DNA of 64,000 bases from Martinezella dioscoreae (GCF_009176305.1 NZ_BLAJ01000004.1:682001-746000), one strand, 5' to 3'; positions 42,763 through 51,735 are shown, counted from the first letter of the stretch. Made by a program: numbers and translations. The notes: generated by a model from the letters alone, not told the origin.

Positions 42763-43560
42763 ATGACGAAGCCCTTCTATTGGAATGAACTCAACACCTA
42801 TGATTTCGCCGGTCTTTCACCCGACACCACCATCGCGATCCTACCGATCGCCTCGACGGAGCAACACGGCCCACACCTGCCGATTGCGACGGATGTCGCA
42901 ATCGCCGAGGGCATGCTTGCCGAGTTGAAGGTCCAGCGCCCGGACGATCTCGATTTCCTGGTCCTGCCGCTGCAGGAGATCGGCAAGGCCAACGAACACG
43001 TCTACGGCCCCGGCACGCTGTCGCTCAGCGCGGAGTTACTGATCCCGGTCTGGACCGCAATCGGCGCGAAGGTCGCTGAAGCAGGCATCCGCAAGATGGC
43101 GATCGTCAACTCTCATGGCGGCAATGTCGATATCATGAGCATCGTCGCGCGCGAACTGCGCGTGCGTTACCAGATGGCCGTCGTCGCCACGCAATGGACC
43201 CGCTTCGGTACGCCTGATGGTATGATCGACGAGCATGAGCAGCGCTTCGGCATTCACGGCGGCGACGTCGAGACCTCGCTCATGCTGCATTTCCGGCCTG
43301 ATCTGGTCCGGATGGACAAGGCGCAGAATTTTGCCTCCAAGGCGGAATGGATGAAGGAACATTCCAAGTATCTGCAACCCTTGCCGCCGCATTCGCTCGC
43401 CTGGATCGCGCATGATCTCAATCCGAACGGCGTGGTCGGTAACGCGGCCAATGGCACGGCGGAAAAAGGCGCGCTCATCTGCCGACATGAGGTCGCCGGC
43501 TTCATAGAAATGCTGCGCGATCTGCGCGACTATCCGCTTGCCAACCTCTATTCGAAATAG
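42763..43560 (+). CDS. Creatininase-family amidohydrolase
   Basis: The product has 265 residues, starting MTKPFYWNELNTYDFAGL; GAGGA lies 7 nt upstream of this ATG, whereas the ATG at 42757 is too close to it. Metal-binding signatures of the creatininase fold are present: ASTEQHGPHLPIATD (Glu, His, Asp), NSHGGNVD and FGIHGGDVETSLML (His, Glu). Family members hydrolyse cyclic or formyl amides, including creatinine and formamidopyrimidines. Its 3' end overlaps the convergent LysR gene by 13 bp. The nearby ABC importer and amidohydrolase suggest degradation of an N-heterocyclic compound. Confidence 0.88.
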   Translation: MTKPFYWNELNTYDFAGLSPDTTIAILPIASTEQHGPHLPIATDVAIAEGMLAELKVQRPDDLDFLVLPLQEIGKANEHVYGPGTLSLSAELLIPVWTAIGAKVAEAGIRKMAIVNSHGGNVDIMSIVARELRVRYQMAVVATQWTRFGTPDGMIDEHEQRFGIHGGDVETSLMLHFRPDLVRMDKAQNFASKAEWMKEHSKYLQPLPPHSLAWIAHDLNPNGVVGNAANGTAEKGALICRHEVAGFIEMLRDLRDYPLANLYSK

Positions 43561-44528
43561 GGATCCGCGCGGCGTCGCTCGGAGGGCGGGATGATATGTC
43601 CCTTCGCCTGCAGCTCCTCGACGATCCCGGCCAATTCAGCAAGCAGGTATTCGACGAAGAGGCTGGTGGCGGCGTCCAGCGGTGCTCGCGCGCGGGCGAT
43701 CAGCTTCATCGGTTGAGGCCGCGAATGCGGCTCGGCGATCGGGCGGAATACCAGCTCTCCCCGGCGACACTCCGTCAGCACATCGAGCGGATTGAGCAAT
43801 GTCAGCCCTGCCCCACATTTTACCAGCTGCTTCAACATTTCCGACGCATTGCTCTCCAACACCGGCTCGACCTGCACGGAAAGGCGCGCCAGCATCAGAT
43901 TGATGACCTCGCGCAGGCTCGTGCCGGGCTGGGCAAGCAATAGCCGCTCCTCCACGACATCGGCGAGATTGATGGGGCCAGGCCCGATCAGTGGATGGCC
44001 GGGCGGCAGGACGACGCCGATCGGTATGTCGAAATTGGCAAGGGAGCGAATGCCCGGCATGGCCGGAATGTTGAAGCCAAGTCCGAGATCAACTTCCCCG
44101 GAGACGACCGGCGCCATCGTCGTCGATCCGGCGTCATTGCGCAGCTGGACGAAGACCCTGGGATGCTCGGAGAGAAAACGCGCGATGATCTCGGGCAGCG
44201 GCCCTGACGCCAGACCCACGGTGGCGACGATACGAACCTTACCCGCCTGCTGCATCTTGAGGCTGCGAATGCGCCCCTCCAGCCGCTCGTAATTTTTCAA
44301 TACCTCGCGGATGTGCTCGATGCAGAGCTCACCGGCCGCCGTCAGCCGCAGGCCACGCGGTAGGCGCTCGAAGAGCGGCGCTCCCATTTCCTCCTCCAGT
44401 GCCAGAATCTGACGATTGACCGCCGATGAGGCCACGTTGAGGCGCGCGGCGGCCTTACGGATCGAGCCGCAGCGGGCGATTTCATTGATGTAGAGAAGTC
44501 GTCTTGAGTGCAGCATGCGCGTTCCCAT
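43548..44528 (-). CDS. LysR-family transcriptional regulator
   Basis: The product has 326 residues; a start four codons downstream (MLHSRRLLYINEIARCG) is an alternative. The helix-turn-helix reads GSIRKAAARLNVASSAVNRQ, followed by LEEEMGAPLFERLPRGLRLT. The sensor domain ends about residue 310. It lies between the creatininase and ABC-importer genes and is divergent from the importer (172 bp apart), so it probably controls both in response to the imported substrate or an intermediate. Confidence 0.92.
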   Translation of the reverse strand: MGTRMLHSRRLLYINEIARCGSIRKAAARLNVASSAVNRQILALEEEMGAPLFERLPRGLRLTAAGELCIEHIREVLKNYERLEGRIRSLKMQQAGKVRIVATVGLASGPLPEIIARFLSEHPRVFVQLRNDAGSTTMAPVVSGEVDLGLGFNIPAMPGIRSLANFDIPIGVVLPPGHPLIGPGPINLADVVEERLLLAQPGTSLREVINLMLARLSVQVEPVLESNASEMLKQLVKCGAGLTLLNPLDVLTECRRGELVFRPIAEPHSRPQPMKLIARARAPLDAATSLFVEYLLAELAGIVEELQAKGHIIPPSERRRADPYFE

Positions 44529-44700
44529 TGCTTATTTTTTGCCCAGGCCGCACAATTTAGGCACAGACCCGGCAACAGATGCCGAAAAGGCATCAATGCG
44601 CACGAATTTTGATGCTTTTCAAAGAGCAACGCAACCGCTCAAATGCAGGAAATGGGCGCCAACCACGACGTCCCATGGCAGATAAAGGGAACAGTCAGCC

Positions 44701-45717
44701 ATGTATAAAGCCTTGAAGACAAAAGCATTCCTCGCCGCTATGGGGCTCGTGGCCGCGATCATGGCGGCCGAGCCGGCCAATGCGCTCGATAAAGTCACCT
44801 ACGGCACCAACTGGCTTGCCCAGGCCGAGCACGGCGGTTTCTACCAGGCGCTCGCCGATGGCACCTATAAGAAATACGGCCTCGACGTCACCATCGTACA
44901 GGGCGGTCCCAACGCGGCCAATTCGGCATTGCTGATCTCCGGCAAGCTGGATTTCTACATGGGCGGCCCGCAACAGGAGATCGATGCGGTCAAGCAGGGC
45001 ATTCCGATTGTGGATGTCGCGGCTATCTTTCAGAAGGACCCGCAGGTGCTGATCGCCCATCCGGATGCCGGCGTGGAAAAATTCGAGGATCTGGCCAAGC
45101 TGCCGACGCTTTTCCTGAGTAAGGACGGCTACATCACCTATTTCGAGTGGATGAAGGCGAACTTCCCAGGCTTCAAGGACGAACAGTTCAAGCCTTACAA
45201 TTTCAGCCAGGCGCCATTCCTGGCAGACAAGCAGTCCGCGCAGCAGGGCTACGTGACCTCCGAACCCTATGAGATCGAGAAGCAGGCCGGCTGGAAGCCG
45301 AAAGTCTTCCTGATCGCCGACGCCGGCTACTCGCCTTATTCGACGATGATCACCGCGCAAAAGGCACTGGTCGACAAGAACCCCGATCTCGTACAGCGCT
45401 TCGTCAATGCCTCGATCGAGGGCTGGTATAATTACCTCTACGGCGACAACAAGGCGGCCAACGAGCTGATTAAGAAGGACAATCCCGATATGACGGATGG
45501 ACAGATCGCTTATTCCATCGCCAAGATGAAGGAATATGGCATCGTGGAATCCGGCGATGCGCTCGACAAGGGCATCGGCTGCATCACGGAAGCTCATTAC
45601 AAGAAGTTCTTCGACGAGATGGTGCAGATCAAGCTCTTCGATGCCGATATCGACTACAAGAAGGCGTTCGATACCCAGTTCGTCTGCAAGGGCGTCGGCA
45701 TGTCGCTGAAGAAGTAA
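44701..45717 (+). CDS. ABC transporter substrate-binding protein, NMT1/THI5-like
   Basis: The product has 338 residues. The signal peptide ends near AEPANA-LD. The mature start KVTYGTNWLAQAEHGGFYQA and the segment DVTIVQGGPNAANSALLISG place it in the family that binds pyrimidines, thiamine precursors, riboflavin and alkanesulfonates. The periplasmic ligand is not determinable from the sequence. The catabolic genes downstream (amidohydrolase, FAD-linked oxidase, reductase) favour a pyrimidine or another N-heterocycle. Confidence 0.9.
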   Translation: MYKALKTKAFLAAMGLVAAIMAAEPANALDKVTYGTNWLAQAEHGGFYQALADGTYKKYGLDVTIVQGGPNAANSALLISGKLDFYMGGPQQEIDAVKQGIPIVDVAAIFQKDPQVLIAHPDAGVEKFEDLAKLPTLFLSKDGYITYFEWMKANFPGFKDEQFKPYNFSQAPFLADKQSAQQGYVTSEPYEIEKQAGWKPKVFLIADAGYSPYSTMITAQKALVDKNPDLVQRFVNASIEGWYNYLYGDNKAANELIKKDNPDMTDGQIAYSIAKMKEYGIVESGDALDKGIGCITEAHYKKFFDEMVQIKLFDADIDYKKAFDTQFVCKGVGMSLKK

Positions 45718-45724
45718 GCCTAGG

Positions 45725-45849
45725 CACCTCCCCCGCGCGGGGGAGGTCGCCGCAAAGCGGCGGATTGGGGGTGAGAACCCGAGATAGCACCGGATCCACC
45801 CCGCCCCGGAGCTTGGCTCCGCCCCTCCCCCTCAAGGGGAGGGTGGATC
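45725..45849. repeat. Composite intergenic palindromic repeat
   Basis: Three inverted repeats are nested in 125 bp. A perfect 22-nt palindrome covers 45726-45747. CGCCGC/GCGGCG lie at 45748-45753 and 45757-45762. GATCCACCC (45793-45801) is matched by GGGTGGATC (45841-45849), enclosing GC-rich hairpins. The sequence, with its CCCCTCAAGGGG core, resembles a short repeat I recall as widespread between rhizobial genes. It separates the binding-protein gene from its ATPase gene. Confidence 0.65.
45726..45747 (+). promoter_or_regulatory. Intercistronic palindrome after binding-protein gene
   Basis: ACCTCCCCCGC and its exact complement form a palindrome with 11-base arms and no loop spacing, 8 nt after the binding-protein stop. 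It is the first element of the composite repeat. As RNA it would be very stable and could end or stabilise the upstream message. Confidence 0.6.
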
Positions 45850-45865
45850 AACAAAGAGCTGAACC

Positions 45866-46690
45866 ATGCTAGTGTCCGAATCTACCAAACTCACCCAAAC
45901 CGAGACACGCAAACGGCCGCTCGTCGTCATGGAACAGGTCTCCAAGGTCTTTTCCAACGGCACGCTGGCGCTATCGGGCATGTCGCTCCATGTGGAAAGC
46001 GGGGAGTTCATCAGCCTGCTCGGCCCTTCCGGTTGCGGCAAGTCGACGGCGTTGCGTATCATCGCAGGCCTTGGCGGCGCCTCCAATGGCAGGATCGATT
46101 GGCCCAGCTCGCGCATCAACGCCAAGGGTCTGCCGGAAGGAGATATCAGCTTCGTCTTCCAGGAGCCGACGCTACTTCCCTGGAAGACTGTGTTTGGCAA
46201 TGTCCATCTGCCGCTGAAGCTGCGGGGCGTGTCGAAAGCGACGGCGCACGATCAGATCATGGAGACGCTGGCAACCGTCGGCCTTCAGGATTTTGCGCAA
46301 GCCTATCCGCGCGAATTGTCCGGCGGCATGAAGATGCGGGTTTCGATCGCCCGCGCTTTGGTGACGAAGCCAAAGCTGCTGTTGATGGACGAGCCCTTTG
46401 CGGCACTCGACGAAATCACGCGCCAGAAGCTGAACGACGACGTTTTGCGCCTCTGGCAGACAACAGGGATTACCGTCATTTTCGTCACGCATTCCGTCTA
46501 TGAATCCGCCTATCTCTCCAATCGTATTGTCGTCATGAAGGCGCGGCCGGGCCGCGTCCATAGCGATTTTCCGCTGAAAACCAGCGGCGAGCGCGATCCG
46601 CTTTATCGTTCATCTGAAGAATATCGGCAGGTATGCGAAAAAGTATCCCGTTCCCTGATCGAGGCCATCGGCTGGCCGGAGGCCCATTGA
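45866..46690 (+). CDS. ABC transporter ATPase, nitrate/sulfonate/pyrimidine-type
   Basis: The product has 274 residues. It has Walker A GPSGCGKST, Q-loop region VFQEPTLLPWKTVFGNV (typical of the TauB/SsuB/ThiZ branch), signature LSGGMKMRVSIARAL, Walker B LLLMDEPFAALDEIT and the H-loop in IFVTHSVYESAYLSN. It supplies energy to the permease encoded next, with which it shares a TGATG overlap. Confidence 0.94.
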   Translation: MLVSESTKLTQTETRKRPLVVMEQVSKVFSNGTLALSGMSLHVESGEFISLLGPSGCGKSTALRIIAGLGGASNGRIDWPSSRINAKGLPEGDISFVFQEPTLLPWKTVFGNVHLPLKLRGVSKATAHDQIMETLATVGLQDFAQAYPRELSGGMKMRVSIARALVTKPKLLLMDEPFAALDEITRQKLNDDVLRLWQTTGITVIFVTHSVYESAYLSNRIVVMKARPGRVHSDFPLKTSGERDPLYRSSEEYRQVCEKVSRSLIEAIGWPEAH

Positions 46691-47556
46691 TGAGTGACAG
46701 TACCAGTCTGCCCGCCACTCTGTCCGTTGAATCTGCCGACGCACCCGCGGCCTCTGCAGCCAAAAAGCGCAGTGTGGAACGCGCGCTTGGTATCTTCGTG
46801 CCCATCCTGACCGTTCTTGCGCTTCTTGTCCTCTGGCAGCTTCTGGTCGTTGGCACCGGCATTCCGCAATATATTCTGCCAAGCCCGATCGCCGTCGCAA
46901 AGGCGCTCGTTTCCGACTGGGGCATCCTTTGGCCGGCTCTATGGGTGACGACCGAGATCACCTTCATATCCCTCGTCCTGGCGCTGATTGGCGGCGTCGG
47001 CTTCGCCATCTTTCTCGTGCAGTCCCGCTGGATCGAACTCGCCTTCTATCCGCTGGCCGTCATCTTGCAGGTGACGCCGATCGTCGCGATCGCGCCGCTG
47101 ATCCTGATCTATGCGCCGACACGCGAAGCAGCGCTCTTAATTTGCGGCTTCCTCGTCGCCTTCTTTCCGATCCTCTCCAACATGGTGCAGGGATTGAAGA
47201 GCGTCGACCATAATCTGCTCAACCTTTTCGATCTCTACGGCGCCTCGCGCTGGCAGGCCTTGCTGCATCTGAAACTGCCCGCCGCTCAGCCTTATTTCAT
47301 GACGGGCTTGAGGATCGGCGGCGGCCTATCGCTGATCGCATCGGTGGTCGCGGAATTCGCCGCTGGCTCGGGAGGTCCGAACTCCGGTCTCGCCTTTCGA
47401 CTGCTGGAAGCGCAATACCGACAGAACATGCCGCGGCTCTTCGCAGCCTTGCTTCTCCTGTCGGCGCTCGGCGTCGCGATCTTCGCCTTCACCTCCTTCA
47501 TCTCATGGCTGAGCCTGCATCGCTGGCATGAGAGCAGCCTCAAGCGGGAGAACTGA
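46690..47556 (+). CDS. ABC transporter permease, SsuC/ThiX-type
   Basis: The product has 288 residues, start MSDSTSLPATLSVESADA, chosen by the TGATG overlap with the ATPase gene; the frame extends further upstream without reason. After a polar N-terminus, six membrane segments follow (LTVLALLVLWQLLVVGTGI onward). IPQYILPSPIAVAKAL and the EAA loop NLFDLYGASRWQALLHLKLP are typical of this permease class. The stop overlaps the next start by one base. Confidence 0.94.
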   Translation: MSDSTSLPATLSVESADAPAASAAKKRSVERALGIFVPILTVLALLVLWQLLVVGTGIPQYILPSPIAVAKALVSDWGILWPALWVTTEITFISLVLALIGGVGFAIFLVQSRWIELAFYPLAVILQVTPIVAIAPLILIYAPTREAALLICGFLVAFFPILSNMVQGLKSVDHNLLNLFDLYGASRWQALLHLKLPAAQPYFMTGLRIGGGLSLIASVVAEFAAGSGGPNSGLAFRLLEAQYRQNMPRLFAALLLLSALGVAIFAFTSFISWLSLHRWHESSLKREN

Positions 47557-48869
47557 TGTCCCACGCCTTCATGTCGCCACCGAACGCAGCCCGCTTTGTG
47601 CTGAGCAATGCTACCATCCCAGCCTTGACGCTCTCCGGCCTTGCGGCGCCCTCGAGTGAGGGCCTGGTCAAGGTCGATATCGTCGTCGCCGATGGCCTTG
47701 TCAGCGACATCGTCGCGCCTGGAACCGCGCCGGCCGAGTATCCCCGAGTGGATATGCGCGATGGCATGGTCTGGCCGACATTCGTCGACATGCACACCCA
47801 TCTCGACAAGGGGCACATCTGGGAACGCCGGCCGAACCCGGACGGCAGTTTCATAGGTGCGCTCGATGCAGTGCGGACCGACCGCGAGGCTAACTGGTCG
47901 GCCGACGACGTGCGCAAGCGCATGGAATTCTCGCTGCGCTCGGCTTATGCCCACGGCACCGGTCTGATCCGCACCCACCTCGATTCCTTGGCGCCGCAGC
48001 ATCGCATCTCCTTCGAGGTCTTCGCCTCGGTCCGCGAGGCGTGGAAGGACAAGATCGCGCTACAGGCCGTCGCCCTCTTTCCGCTCGACAGCATGGTAGA
48101 CGATGCCTTCTTTGCCGATCTGCTCCGTGTCGTTCGCGACACCGGCGGCCTGATGGGCGGTGTGACGCAGTTGAACCCGGAACTCGACGCGCAGCTGAAC
48201 AAGCTTTTCCGCGCAGCCGCCGATAACGGCCTCGACATCGATCTGCATGTCGACGAAACCGAGGACAAGGAGGTGCTGACGTTGAAGGCCATCGCCGAGG
48301 CCGTGCTTCGCAACGGTTTTACCGGAAAGGTGACCGCCGGCCATTGCTGCTCGCTTGCCCGACAGGATGAGAATATTGCCCGCGCCACAATCGATCTCGT
48401 CGCCAAGGCCGGGATCTCCATCGTTTCGCTGCCGATGTGCAACATGTATCTGCAGGACCGTCACGCCGGGCGCACGCCGCGCTGGCGCGGCGTCACCCTG
48501 CTGCACGAACTTGCCGCGGCCGGCGTGCCAACCGCCGTCGCGTCCGACAATACCCGCGACCCATTCTACGCCTATGGCGATCTCGATCCGGTCGAGGTGT
48601 TCCGCGAGGCCGTGCGCATCCTGCATCTCGACCATCCGCTGGATACGGCTGCGAGGGTCATCACCACCTCGCCCGCGGAGATACTTGGCCGCCCGGATAT
48701 CGGGCACATAGCCGTCGGCAGCCCGGCCGACCTCGTGCTTTTCAGCGCAAGGCGCTGGAGCGAATTCCTTTCCCGTCCGCAGTCCGATCGCGTCGTCCTT
48801 CGCAAGGGCAAGGTGATCGATCGCAGCCTGCCGGATTATCGCGAACTCGACAGCGTCATTGGAGCCTGA
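47556..48869 (+). CDS. Cytosine-deaminase-like amidohydrolase
   Basis: The product has 437 residues. Metal-ligand motifs are complete: DMHTHLDKGH (two His), LHVDETEDKE (His, with a conserved Glu), TAGHCCSLA (His) and ASDNTRDPFYAYGDLDPVEV (Asp), matching the cytosine deaminase/isoguanine deaminase branch. It probably deaminates or ring-opens the imported N-heterocycle in the cytoplasm. The start overlaps the permease stop; the second Met at residue 6 is an alternative. Confidence 0.9.
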   Translation: MSHAFMSPPNAARFVLSNATIPALTLSGLAAPSSEGLVKVDIVVADGLVSDIVAPGTAPAEYPRVDMRDGMVWPTFVDMHTHLDKGHIWERRPNPDGSFIGALDAVRTDREANWSADDVRKRMEFSLRSAYAHGTGLIRTHLDSLAPQHRISFEVFASVREAWKDKIALQAVALFPLDSMVDDAFFADLLRVVRDTGGLMGGVTQLNPELDAQLNKLFRAAADNGLDIDLHVDETEDKEVLTLKAIAEAVLRNGFTGKVTAGHCCSLARQDENIARATIDLVAKAGISIVSLPMCNMYLQDRHAGRTPRWRGVTLLHELAAAGVPTAVASDNTRDPFYAYGDLDPVEVFREAVRILHLDHPLDTAARVITTSPAEILGRPDIGHIAVGSPADLVLFSARRWSEFLSRPQSDRVVLRKGKVIDRSLPDYRELDSVIGA

Positions 48870-48870
48870 C

Positions 48871-50280
48871 ATGCCGGATTATCAGCGCATCAAGAAAGAA
48901 CTCGAAGGCATCGCCGTCGAAGACAACCCGGCGCTGGTGCGCCAGAAAAGCCGTGACTTCTACTGGTATTCGCCGATCCTGAAGGCCCAGCTCGACAATG
49001 TCACGGCCGATCTCGTCGTCACTCCGAAGACCGAGGAAGAGGTGATCCGCACGTTGAAGGTCGCCTATGCGCATGACGCTCCCGTCACGCCGCGCGGCGC
49101 CGGCACCGGCAATTACGGCCAGGCCATGCCGCTTTCCGGCGGCATCGTGCTCAATCTCGCCGCCATGAACACGATCAAGGAGATCCATCCCGGCCGCGTT
49201 GTTTGCGAGCCCGGCATCGTCATTGCCGAGCTCGATCGCCAGACCAAGGCCCATTCGGGCCAGGAGCTGCGCTTCCATCCCTCGACGGCACAAACTGCGA
49301 CGATCGGCGGCTTCATTGCCGGCGGCTCCGGCGGTGTCGGCTCGATCACCTGGGGCGGGCTGCGCGATCTCGGCAACATCTTGCGCCTTCGCGTCGTGAC
49401 GATGGAGGCGGAGCCCCGCACGCTCGATCTCACCGGCTGGGACCTGACCAAGGTCAGCCATGCCTACGGCACCAACGGCATCATCACCGAAATCGAAATG
49501 CCCTTGGCGCCGGCCTATGATTGGATCGACGTGCTGGTCGGCTATGACGACTTCATGGATGCAGTGCGCTTTTCAGACGCGCTTGCCAAATGCAACGGCA
49601 TTCTGGTCAAGGAAATCGCCCCGATCGCCGCCCCCATTCCGTACGAATATTTCAGCCGCCACAAGCCCTATATCCGCCAAGGGCAGTCGATCGTGGCATT
49701 GATGATCGCACCGCATTCGATGGACCCATTCGTCGCCTTCACCATGCACCAGAAGGGCGAGATCACCTTCCGCTCCGACAAGGTGGAGAGCATGAAGGGC
49801 ATTCCGCACGCCTATGAGCTCGCCTGGAACCACACGACGCTGCGTGCCATCAAGGTCGATCCCAACATCACGTATCTGCAGGTGCAGTATCCGGGGCCGG
49901 ATCATGTCGCCAAAGTTCAGAAGATGGTGGAGATCTTTGGTGACGAGGTGCCCGGTCATCTCGAATTCATCAAGTTCGACGGGCAGATCCAATGCTCCGG
50001 ACTGCCCCTCGTGCGCTACACTTCCGAGGCACGGCTCGAAGAGATCATTAGGATTCACCAGGATCACGGCTGCCCGATCTTCAATCCGCACCGCTATACG
50101 CTGGAGGAAGGCGGCATGAAGCAGACCGATGCCGTCCAGCTTGCCTTCAAGAAGGAAACCGACCCTAAGGGCCTGCTCAATCCCGGCAAGATGATTGCCT
50201 GGGACGATCCAAATTTCGACTTCAAATCCGGCAAGAACTACCTCTTCCCCGGCCTTGCCGCGCTGATGGAGGCCTCATGA
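48871..50280 (+). CDS. FAD-linked oxidase (GlcD/FAD_binding_4 type)
   Basis: The product has 469 residues from the start MPDYQRIKKELEGIAVED, one base after the amidohydrolase stop. The PCMH/VAO FAD-binding fold is visible in TPRGAGTGNYGQAMPLSGGI and TIGGFIAGGSGGVGSITWGG. The C-terminal GLLNPGKM motif is common to GlcD-like proteins. It probably dehydrogenates or oxidises a ring or side-chain carbon of the substrate. Its stop overlaps the next start. Confidence 0.88.
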   Translation: MPDYQRIKKELEGIAVEDNPALVRQKSRDFYWYSPILKAQLDNVTADLVVTPKTEEEVIRTLKVAYAHDAPVTPRGAGTGNYGQAMPLSGGIVLNLAAMNTIKEIHPGRVVCEPGIVIAELDRQTKAHSGQELRFHPSTAQTATIGGFIAGGSGGVGSITWGGLRDLGNILRLRVVTMEAEPRTLDLTGWDLTKVSHAYGTNGIITEIEMPLAPAYDWIDVLVGYDDFMDAVRFSDALAKCNGILVKEIAPIAAPIPYEYFSRHKPYIRQGQSIVALMIAPHSMDPFVAFTMHQKGEITFRSDKVESMKGIPHAYELAWNHTTLRAIKVDPNITYLQVQYPGPDHVAKVQKMVEIFGDEVPGHLEFIKFDGQIQCSGLPLVRYTSEARLEEIIRIHQDHGCPIFNPHRYTLEEGGMKQTDAVQLAFKKETDPKGLLNPGKMIAWDDPNFDFKSGKNYLFPGLAALMEAS

Positions 50281-50858
50281 AGGTTCTCGTCCTTCATTCC
50301 CATCCGGTCGAGGAAAGTTTTGGTGGCGCGCTGCATCGCCAGACCGTCGAGAGCCTGAAACGTACTGGACACGACGTCGACGACTGCAACCTCTATGCCG
50401 AGGGCTTCGATCCCGTGCTCTCGCGCCACGACCGGCTGATCTATCACGACTATCCCGAAAATACCGAGACGCTCAAACCCTATGTCGAGCGGCTGGAACG
50501 CACCGAGGCGCTTGTGATCGTCACTCCGGTCTGGAACTTCGGCTTTCCGGCTATCCTCAAGGGTTATTTCGACCGAGTCTGGCTTCCGGGCGTTTCCTTC
50601 GAACTCGTCAACGGCAAGGTGCGCTCGAAGCTGCAGCATATCCGCAAACTCGGCGCGGTCTTGACCTATGGCGCCGATCCATTCCGTGCCTTCATTGCGG
50701 GCAACCCGCCGAAGAAGATCGTCAAGCGCGTGCTGCGCGCGCAGATCAAGCCTTTCGCCCCGGTGATCTTCCTCGCCCACTACGACATGAACCGCTCGAC
50801 GGAAGGTTCCCGCAGCCAGTTTCTGACGAAGGTCGGCCGCGAGATGGAGCGATTTTAA
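50277..50858 (+). CDS. Flavodoxin-fold NAD(P)H reductase
   Basis: The product has 193 residues, coupled to the oxidase gene by an ATGA overlap. MKVLVLHSHPVEESFGGALH is the flavin-phosphate site, and TPVWNFGFPAILKGYFDRVW is the NQO/KefF signature. It might reduce a quinone or imine intermediate or recycle flavin. It ends the catabolic operon. Confidence 0.87.
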   Translation: MKVLVLHSHPVEESFGGALHRQTVESLKRTGHDVDDCNLYAEGFDPVLSRHDRLIYHDYPENTETLKPYVERLERTEALVIVTPVWNFGFPAILKGYFDRVWLPGVSFELVNGKVRSKLQHIRKLGAVLTYGADPFRAFIAGNPPKKIVKRVLRAQIKPFAPVIFLAHYDMNRSTEGSRSQFLTKVGREMERF

Positions 50859-50937
50859 ACGCGGCTCTTTCCAGCGGCCAGAATGACCGCGACCGCCCAA
50901 CGGTCGACTCCAGAAAATGCCGGACGACACCTAACGA

Positions 50938-51041
50938 TAGAGCATTTCCAGGAAAAACGCGCAGCCATTTTCCGTCCGGAATGCGTTTGGAAACAAGAAG
51001 ATAGAGCGTTTCCGAGATTCGCGAAAAGCGGAAATGCACTC
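50938..51041. repeat. RIME-like palindromic repeat, copy 1
   Basis: This copy has two imperfect hairpins: one bounded by GCATTTCC and GGAATGC, the other by GAGCGTTTCCG and CGGAAATGCACTC. Shared words (TAGAGC, TTTTCCGT, GATTCG) align it with a second copy at 60547-60650. It resembles the rhizobial intergenic mosaic elements I know of, but I could not compare it with a reference. Confidence 0.65.
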
Positions 51042-51153
51042 GGCCGATGGAGTCAATCCACAACACGTGACGGACTGCCGGCCCGATATTTTCCAACCGG
51101 AAAGCATGCAATTGGGCGGTGTTCCGGCTTGGGGCGAACTTCGATCCGCCTGT

Positions 51154-51193
51154 GCGGTTTGGGGGAATGACGGATCGCATTCCCCCAAACCGC
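51154..51193. terminator. Very strong hairpin between convergent genes
   Basis: GCGGTTTGGGGGAATG (51154-51169) pairs perfectly with its complement at 51178-51193 across an 8-nt loop: a 16-bp stem. It lies between the reductase gene and the convergent small secreted-protein gene. It may be a bidirectional terminator or part of a repeat family; no long T-run follows. Confidence 0.6.
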
Positions 51194-51242
51194 TTCAATA
51201 ATCATCGAAAGCTTAAGAGCAATTCCTGGAAAGGCGGAAGAG

Positions 51243-51545
51243 CTAGTTGTTCAAAGCGCCGCCGATAATGGCGCCGAGCGCGAAGGCCGCGGCGGGATAC
51301 CAAAGACCATCGCTGTGACGGCGGTAGCCCGGGCGGCGATCACGGTAACCTCTGTAGCCATGATAGTAACCCGAACGGTCCTTACCCCGATAGGGCCCCC
51401 ATCCAGGGCGTCCCGGTCCCCGAGGCGGCATCTTGCGATGAACTTCGTCGGGACGATCGCGATGATGACGGGGCCATTCCTGCGCGTTGGCGAAGGGCGC
51501 TGCCAGCGTTACGGCAGCCATGGCGAGAACAAAGATCTTTTTCAT
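51243..51545 (-). CDS. Small secreted Arg/Gly/Tyr-rich protein
   Basis: The product has 100 residues. The signal peptide (MKKIFVLAMAAVTLAAPFANA) is followed by a basic region rich in Arg, Gly, Pro and Tyr (GYRGYRDRRPGYRRH). The end, LWYPAAAFALGAIIGGALNN, is hydrophobic and Ala/Gly-rich, like the tails of small rhizobial envelope proteins of the BA14K-like kind. No function is known to me. It is monocistronic. Confidence 0.75.
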   Translation of the reverse strand: MKKIFVLAMAAVTLAAPFANAQEWPRHHRDRPDEVHRKMPPRGPGRPGWGPYRGKDRSGYYHGYRGYRDRRPGYRRHSDGLWYPAAAFALGAIIGGALNN

Positions 51546-51735
51546 TGGGCTTCCTTCCTTTTCATCAGGAAACCTTAGTAATCTTAAGGTGAACAGAACG
51601 TTAACGCATTGCTACCTTAAATAGCTGGATTGCACGGAATATCTCAGAGATCCATCCGGCTCGTCGGCCCTCAGAGCATCGTCAAAGTGGGCCGAATATG
51701 CGCATGCTTCAACCGGATCGGTGATATGGCAAAAC

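Larger units (their letters stand above)
50859..51242. other. Repeat-bearing gap
   Basis: About 384 bp of non-coding sequence between convergent genes. It contains a RIME-like palindromic repeat (50938-51041) and a very strong hairpin at 51154-51193. No gene was found. Confidence 0.6.
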
